Source: Methylococcales bacterium
GTDB lineage: Bacteria; Pseudomonadota; Gammaproteobacteria; Methylococcales; Methylomonadaceae
Direction of reading: 5' to 3'
Assembly (NCBI GenBank): GCA_003584895.1
Contig: QVQF01000056.1
Span: forward strand, 1 to 32,478
Length of the DNA: 32,478 nucleotides
Each line of letters starts with the position of its first letter. The first letter of the stretch is position 1. Below the pieces are notes generated by a model, which saw only the letters and a program-made list of their open reading frames with translations, searched no databases and had not been told where the DNA came from. Below, piece after piece: positions 28,116 to 32,478 of this stretch. Made by a program: the position numbers and the translations under genes.

Positions 28116-28149
28116 GAATAAAACTGTACTGTGACAGTTACATGAACGT
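28116..28149 (-). promoter_or_regulatory. Pho box and -10 upstream of the PAP2-glycosyltransferase operon
   Basis: On the minus strand CGTTCAT-GTAA-CTGTCAC (28149 to 28132) matches the PhoB consensus at 12 of 14 positions, with one perfect half-site. Exactly 10 bp downstream is TATTCT (28121-28116), the same hexamer at the same distance as in the pstS promoter. This shared geometry makes chance less likely than for either motif alone. Confidence 0.65.
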
Positions 28150-28351
28150 TGCTTTAAGGTTAGATGACAGCGCAAGAAAATTCTGGCAACTAGACTGGGT
28201 CATATTTCAGTCTAAACTCTTATTTACTGGCTTACTTTAAGTTGTTTTCAACTTCAATATATTTTTGCTACGCTGATTAACATTTTCTCATCGCCGTAAG
28301 TTTTAAATTTCGGCACTTACTTCTCTTTAGCAAACGAAATTTGTCGCCCGC

Positions 28352-28383
28352 TTGTCATAGTGCTGTGTTATAAAGAATACAAT
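28352..28383 (+). promoter_or_regulatory. Weak Pho-box-like site upstream of the porin gene
   Basis: TTGTCAT-AGTG-CTGTGTT (28352-28369) matches the PhoB consensus at 11 of 14. TACAAT (28378-28383), a near-consensus -10, follows after 8 bp instead of the usual 10. TTGTCA alone could serve as an ordinary -35. An equally scoring site at 3726-3743 is placed where it cannot work, so scores of 11 are not decisive. Confidence 0.35.
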
Positions 28384-28409
28384 TTATCAATCCCCATCCG
28401 CACACGCTT

Positions 28410-29933
28410 ATGAAGTACCCTGCTCCACGCCCACCTTATTGCCATAAAGTATTCCCTGCAAATAAACAGCCCAGTCTATTTAACTGGAACCATTATTTTA
28501 AAATCCTGCTATTGGCTTTCACCAGCCTATCACTTACTGCGCAAGCTGAAAATTATCCTAATTTAAATACTGATGGCGAGTTTTCGTTGATGAGTGCATT
28601 GGCAAACCATGGTTGGCATAACTTGCAAGATGAACGCTGGAATCTCTACTCACAAGGGACTTATATAAGCAGCTATCATCCTGCATTCCCAGCTGCTTAT
28701 ACTAATTTAAATGACACTCCCAACTCATTGTCACCTAATGCAGAATTGGGCTTTACGGGGAGCGTGACTTTTTACGCCGGTGTTAATGCGTGGAAGGGCG
28801 GTGAGTTTTATTATGCCCCAGAGATGATCTCAGAACTGCCCTTTTCAGGACTCAAGGGCATAGGCGGCAGTATTCAAAACTTTGAACTGCAAAAAAATGG
28901 TACTCAAAGTTCTAGCTGGTATACCTCGAGAGCTATTTACCGACAAACCTTCTCCTTGGGTGGCACTGAAAATGCGGTTAATTCTGGCCCTATGCAATTA
29001 GCAGGAACAGTATCTAGTCGCCGTTTTGTTTTTACTGCAGGATCTTTTAGTATTCTTGATATCTTTGACAAAAATACCTATGCAGGGGATTTACGTCGGC
29101 AATTTTCAAATATGGCCTTTTTAACGAATGCTGCCTATGATTTTGGTGCCGATGCCCGTGGCTATACCTCGGGTTTTGCCGGTGAGTTATATTTTGATAA
29201 CTGGGCCTTACGCTTTGCGCGGATTGCTGGCCCCTATGATCCGAATGAGATGTCTAGGAATCTTAATATATGGAATTATTATGGTGATCAAGTAGAAATT
29301 GAACATAAGCATGTACTTTATGGACTAGCAGGTGCGATAAGGATTTTAGGCTACAGAAATCGGGAAAGATCAGGGAGCTATAGTGACGCCATCTCAGTTT
29401 TTCAGACTGATTCAACTAAGAATGCAACGACTTGTACGACTTTTAATTATGAAAACCCCAATGCTAATGCCCCAGATCTTTGTTGGGCAAGAAAAGCCAA
29501 TATTAAGATGGGTATTGGTATCAATATGGAGCAGAGTATTACCGAGGATATAGGTACTTTTTTTAGGGGTATGTATTCTGATGGAAAAACCGAAGTTTAT
29601 TCTTATACTTCAGCGGATCGATCTCTGTCTTTTGGTGGCATTATGAAAGGTACCCGTTGGGGGCGAGCAAAAGATTCTATAGGTCTAGGTTATGCACAAA
29701 GTTGGATTTCCAAAGAGCACGTCGCCTACCTGAATATGGGTGGCATAGATGGTTTTATTGGTGATGGTAAGATAAGTTATAAACCTGAACAGGTTGTTGA
29801 TGTTTATTATCAATGGCATGCCTTGCCATCGACTTGGATAACGCTGGATTATCAACATTTAGCTAATCCGGGCTTTAATGCCGATCGTGGCCCCGTCGAT
29901 ATTTATAATGGCCGCGTGCATTTTGAGTTCTAA
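28410..29933 (+). CDS. OprB-like carbohydrate-selective porin
   Basis: The 507-residue outer-membrane protein has an unusually long n-region (26 residues) before the hydrophobic signal (about 30-43), with cleavage near AQA-ENY. The mature part begins with WNLYSQGTYISSYHPAF, the OprB-type first strand. It continues in alternating aromatic strands such as LGFTGSVTFYAGVNAW and ends in the OprB-style WITLDYQHLANPGFNADRGP and a C-terminal Phe (VHFEF) for outer-membrane insertion. It would form a 16-strand barrel for sugars or other anions. The gene is single and divergent from the PAP2 operon. No Shine-Dalgarno sequence is evident. Confidence 0.85.
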   Translation: MKYPAPRPPYCHKVFPANKQPSLFNWNHYFKILLLAFTSLSLTAQAENYPNLNTDGEFSLMSALANHGWHNLQDERWNLYSQGTYISSYHPAFPAAYTNLNDTPNSLSPNAELGFTGSVTFYAGVNAWKGGEFYYAPEMISELPFSGLKGIGGSIQNFELQKNGTQSSSWYTSRAIYRQTFSLGGTENAVNSGPMQLAGTVSSRRFVFTAGSFSILDIFDKNTYAGDLRRQFSNMAFLTNAAYDFGADARGYTSGFAGELYFDNWALRFARIAGPYDPNEMSRNLNIWNYYGDQVEIEHKHVLYGLAGAIRILGYRNRERSGSYSDAISVFQTDSTKNATTCTTFNYENPNANAPDLCWARKANIKMGIGINMEQSITEDIGTFFRGMYSDGKTEVYSYTSADRSLSFGGIMKGTRWGRAKDSIGLGYAQSWISKEHVAYLNMGGIDGFIGDGKISYKPEQVVDVYYQWHALPSTWITLDYQHLANPGFNADRGPVDIYNGRVHFEF

Positions 29934-29983
29934 CAATCTTAATGTAGATACTCTGTTCAAAGTCAAAGGTATTTACCAGATGC

Positions 29984-30109
29984 CGGTCGTGGTTTGCAAC
30001 CCCGACCGAAACGTTTAGATGCTTCAATAACTTTCGAAACCTTAAACGTTAAGGACGGGGTTATAAATCCCGTCCCGCTAAGAAACCGCTGAATGGCTGC
30101 GTAACATCA
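29984..30109. repeat. Cluster of GC-rich repeat hairpins between porin and dehydrogenase genes
   Basis: Three inverted repeats follow one another. CGGTCGTGG (29984-29992) pairs with CCCCGACCG (30000-30008) with one mismatch. AACGTTTA (30010-30017) pairs with TAAACGTT (30043-30050). GGACGGG (30053-30059) pairs with CCCGTCC (30069-30075). The final 27 bases (30083-30109) repeat 218-244 with one mismatch. The first hairpin could end the porin mRNA but has no U-tract. It probably belongs to a dispersed repeat family of this genome. Confidence 0.7.
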
Positions 30110-30117
30110 AATATTAA

Positions 30118-31224
30118 TTACACCCTTGGCATCAAACTTAATTTTTCAACAACCTTATCGCCAAATTCAGCGGTAGAAATCATTTTTACGCCAGTGCCGG
30201 GTTTAGAAAGATCAGCCGTTGAATAACCATCAGCAAAAACACCTTGCATAGCCGCCCACACATTTTTAGCTTCTTCGGCCATATCAAAACTGTTTTCTAA
30301 CATCATCGCAACAGAACCGATCATAGAATACGGATTGGCGATGTTTTTTCCAGCTATATCAGGTGCAGAGCCATGTGATGGTTCATAATAAGCTTTGTCA
30401 TCACCAATACAAGCAGATGGCATAAGTCCTAAAGAACCTAAAATGCCGCCGCCTTGATCACTCAAGATGTCACCGAACATATTTTCCATGACCATTACAT
30501 CAAATTGAGTGGGTCTGAGACATAAATTCGTTGCTGCGGAATCGACTAATTGATGAATGACTTCAACATCAGGATATTCAACCGCCACTTCATCAAGAAT
30601 TTCATTCCAAAGTACGCTAGATTTTAAGACGTTACTTTTATGAATGTTATGCAGTATTTTCTTACGTTTTTGCGCTAATTTGAACGCTTGATGCAAGATA
30701 CGGCTAATTTGCAACTCATCATATTCCAGCGTTTCTTTAACATAACGTAAACCTTGCTCATTGATGCCAGATTCTTTGTTACCGAAATAAAGACCGCCCA
30801 CCAATTCGCGCACCATAATAATATCGATACCTTCACCAATGATTTCAGCTTTAAGCGGCGAAAAATGGGCAATGGCTTTGGGTAAAAAAACTGGACGAAA
30901 GTTAGCGTAAGTATTGTAACGGCGACGTAGCGGTAATAATGCGCCACGTTCTGGCTGTTTATCTATAGGTATTTTTTTAGATTCTTCATGACTTAAACCA
31001 ATCGTACCTTTAAGAATGGCATCAGCTTGGTCACAAATATCGATAGTCGCTTGTGGAAAAGCATCGCCAAATTCAAAATAAGCGCAAGCACCGAAAGCAG
31101 CAGGCATTAATTCAAAAGTAACGTCATTGCGCTGTTCTATTAATTTAAGGACTTTGATGGCTTCTTTAGTAATTTCTGGGCCAATACCGTCACCGGCTAA
31201 CACTGCAATTTTGTAATTTTTCAT
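30118..31224 (-). CDS. 3-isopropylmalate dehydrogenase-like enzyme (LeuB / isocitrate DH superfamily)
   Basis: The 368-residue NAD-dependent beta-decarboxylating dehydrogenase has GDGIGPE (11-17) and the LeuB-type substrate loop PERGALLPLR (91-100: E92, L96, L97, R100). Also present are Arg110 in NFRP, VRELVGGLYFG (138-148: R139, Y146), Lys196, FGDILSD (250-256) and the NAD loop PSHGSAPDIAGKNIANP (282-298). The ExxxLLxxR loop favours isopropylmalate over isocitrate, making this a leucine-pathway enzyme or a paralogue. There is no leuC, leuD or leuA nearby, and some positions (IHKSNVLKSS) differ from typical LeuB, so I withhold the symbol. It is bracketed by dispersed repeats on both sides. 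Confidence 0.85.
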   Translation of the reverse strand: MKNYKIAVLAGDGIGPEITKEAIKVLKLIEQRNDVTFELMPAAFGACAYFEFGDAFPQATIDICDQADAILKGTIGLSHEESKKIPIDKQPERGALLPLRRRYNTYANFRPVFLPKAIAHFSPLKAEIIGEGIDIIMVRELVGGLYFGNKESGINEQGLRYVKETLEYDELQISRILHQAFKLAQKRKKILHNIHKSNVLKSSVLWNEILDEVAVEYPDVEVIHQLVDSAATNLCLRPTQFDVMVMENMFGDILSDQGGGILGSLGLMPSACIGDDKAYYEPSHGSAPDIAGKNIANPYSMIGSVAMMLENSFDMAEEAKNVWAAMQGVFADGYSTADLSKPGTGVKMISTAEFGDKVVEKLSLMPRV

Positions 31225-31383
31225 GTTTTCTTTGAAGTCTGTAGATGATTCACATAGTGAAACGTTATAAAGCTGGCTATTTTACGTTATAACGACTCAG
31301 CCTAAAATAAAAAGTCATGGTTTTTTTAAGCGACATTACTCAGTAGCAACGTTTTAGTCTCGTTTGCCGCGACTAGCACAGCA

Positions 31384-31476
31384 GGTTTTGTTGGGATTAG
31401 CCCGAAGGGGCGTGGCATGGATGCCACGCGTCGCTAGGAGGGCAGGAAGCCCTCTCTACCGACCCCCAACAAAACC
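31384..31476. repeat. Nested palindromic repeat, copy 2, with terminal inverted repeats
   Basis: The element is bounded by perfect 12-bp inverted arms GGTTTTGTTGGG (31384-31395) and CCCAACAAAACC (31465-31476). Inside are two hairpins: stem 31410-31418 with 31421-31429, and stem 31430-31443 with 31449-31463 (loop AGGAA, a bulged T and one C-C mismatch). It is the same unit as at 1-71, in the same orientation. The 31225-31383 stretch before it holds the dehydrogenase promoter and nothing else I can name. The compact palindromic build suggests a MITE- or REP-type mobile unit. Confidence 0.85.
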
Positions 31477-31536
31477 CCCCTGCGTCAGAATAGTTGTCGC
31501 CTCAAATTTTAAAAAAAATAAAATTTGAGATTAGAA

Positions 31537-32040
31537 ATGAAAACATATAAAAGATATTCGGCAGGCTTCAAAGAACAAGCCTTGGTAAAAGTATATAGTC
31601 GTAGCAATGACCAAACGATTGAGTTGATCGCAAACGAATTAAATATCAACGTAACTACATTGAAAGATTGGATGAGACAAAGTAAAAAGGCCTGCAATAA
31701 TGCTGCATCACCGACATCAACACGCCCTATGGATTGGAGTCCTGAGGAACGACTTGCCGCGTTACAGCAAAGCTATGGATTGCTTGGTGAAGATTTAAAT
31801 GCCTGGTGTCGTGAGCGTGGTGTTTTTGCTCATCAACTGGAGCAATGGAAATCGAATTTTTGTAGTCATGTTGAGGTAGGAGGGCAGCGTGAAGAATTAA
31901 GTGCTTTACGTGCCTTGAAAGTGGAAAATAAAAGTCTTGAACGGGAATTATTACGTAAAGACAAAGCCTTAGCAGAAGCCGCAGCGCTGTTGGTACTGCA
32001 AAAAAAGTTCCGAGCGCTCTTGGGGGGAGAGGTCGAATGA
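31537..32040 (+). CDS. IS3-like transposase OrfA (helix-turn-helix)
   Basis: The 167-residue protein begins with YKRYSAGFKEQALVKVYS and a helix-turn-helix (IELIANELNINVTTLKDWM), the DNA-binding layout of IS3-family OrfA. A second HTH-like part follows in the middle (EERLAALQQSYGLLGEDLNAWCRERG). The C-terminus is a leucine-zipper-like helix (SALRALKVENKSLERELLRK) used for dimerisation. A TTG four codons upstream is possible, but the ATG is simpler. The stop overlaps the next ORF by 4 bp (ATGA). Intact, so the element may be active. Confidence 0.85.
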   Translation: MKTYKRYSAGFKEQALVKVYSRSNDQTIELIANELNINVTTLKDWMRQSKKACNNAASPTSTRPMDWSPEERLAALQQSYGLLGEDLNAWCRERGVFAHQLEQWKSNFCSHVEVGGQREELSALRALKVENKSLERELLRKDKALAEAAALLVLQKKFRALLGGEVE

Positions 32041-32478
32041 CTTGCCACGAAGAGCGCAAACAAGTGATTACCTTACTCAAGGACACGATTAAAGCGGGTG
32101 CACGTCAAGTGAAAGCCTGTGACGTATTAGGTTTAAGCGAACGAACTTTGCAACGCTGGCAGACAGATCAAACTGTTCGCTGCGATCAACGGCCCTTACG
32201 CAACTATCAACCGCCACACAAGCTAACAGAAATCGAGCGTGCGCAAGTATTAACCATTGCTAATTCCGATGAGTTTGGTCACCTTCCACCGAGTCAGATT
32301 GTGCCTCGACTAGCCGACCAAGGCCGTTATATTGCCTCTGAGTCAACGTTCTATCGTATCTTGCGTGCAGAAAAGCAGGTGAGCCATCGCCGTAGCGAAC
32401 GACCCACTCAAGCACGCACTAAACCACGTGCAGTATGTGCCACAGCGCCTAACCAGCTGTACAGTTGGGACATTACTT
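32037..32478 (+). CDS. IS3-like transposase OrfB, 5' part (runs off the window)
   Basis: Translation from the ATG at 32037 stays open to the window end (147 codons). It shows an HTH (VKACDVLGLSERTLQRWQ, about 27-44), then FGHLPPSQIVPRLADQG and ESTFYRILR of the HTH_21-like region. NQLYSWDIT at the end carries the first Asp of the DDE catalytic domain. The rest of the catalytic core lies outside. It is coupled to OrfA by an ATGA overlap rather than by an obvious frameshift slippery run. Confidence 0.85.
   Translation, partial: MTCHEERKQVITLLKDTIKAGARQVKACDVLGLSERTLQRWQTDQTVRCDQRPLRNYQPPHKLTEIERAQVLTIANSDEFGHLPPSQIVPRLADQGRYIASESTFYRILRAEKQVSHRRSERPTQARTKPRAVCATAPNQLYSWDIT

Larger units (their letters stand above)
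28017..28409. other. 393-bp divergent promoter region between PAP2 operon and porin gene
   Basis: It holds the leader and Pho-box promoter of the minus-strand PAP2 operon (28116-28149) and a weaker Pho-like promoter for the plus-strand porin (28352-28383). The roughly 200 bp between them is AT-rich. I see no small ORF, tRNA or clear hairpin there. Confidence 0.6.
31481..32478 (+). mobile_element. IS3-like insertion sequence, left part
   Basis: The element holds two coupled transposase ORFs, and the second runs off the window. Sequence similarity to repeat copy 1 ends near 31476, so the left end probably lies at about 31477-31500; TGCGTCAGAATAG from 31481 begins with the TG typical of IS3-family ends. 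A hairpin at 31501-31529 (CTCAAATTTTA/TAAAATTTGAG around A7) sits just before the first ORF and may shield it from outside transcription. The right end is not in the window, so the terminal repeats cannot be compared. Confidence 0.7.

Noticed and set aside
29984-30075. CRISPR-like repeat cluster
   Set aside because: The three hairpins differ in sequence and there are no regularly spaced identical repeats or cas genes.

Overview
The window looks like a chromosomal segment of an AT-rich gammaproteobacterium. The overall gene style, the dispersed palindromic repeats and the CHAD, PhoH and OprB-type proteins fit a methanotroph of the order Methylococcales (Methylobacter-like). That placement is inference: no methane-oxidation gene is present and no rRNA marker is available.

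Layout. 1-245 is a composite palindromic repeat. 253-1910 holds an uncharacterised 201-residue gene, a long AT-rich stretch with a large inverted repeat, and a small CxxC protein. 1960-3590 encodes a DUF1614 membrane protein and a Tim44-like secreted or membrane protein (minus strand). 3750-10078 is a tightly coupled plus-strand heavy-metal RND efflux operon: small secreted protein, TolC-type channel, HlyD-type adaptor, CusA/CzcA-type pump and DUF3240. It ends tail-to-tail with aas, a phospholipid repair enzyme. moaA follows (molybdenum cofactor).

13539-29933 is dominated by phosphate biology. The minus-strand operon pstS-pstC-pstA-pstB-phoU starts from a promoter with a clear Pho box. Next to it are a SixA-like phosphohistidine phosphatase and, divergently, a CYTH-like/CHAD (polyphosphate-binding type) protein. 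An M14 peptidase and alpha/beta hydrolase pair follows, then phoH with an AI-2E-type membrane protein. After that comes a two-gene operon of a PAP2 phosphatase and an MJ1255/GT28-like glycosyltransferase. Upstream of this pair is a second Pho box with the same geometry and the same -10 hexamer as the pstS promoter. Last is an OprB-like porin, which has a weaker Pho-box-like site. The most interesting idea is that the PAP2-glycosyltransferase pair is a phosphate-starvation unit, possibly replacing phospholipid with glycolipid.

29984-32478 holds repeat hairpins, an isopropylmalate-dehydrogenase-like gene bracketed by dispersed repeats, a nested palindromic element with 12-bp terminal inverted repeats, and the left part of an IS3-like insertion sequence that runs off the window. 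I saw no tRNA, rRNA or CRISPR array.
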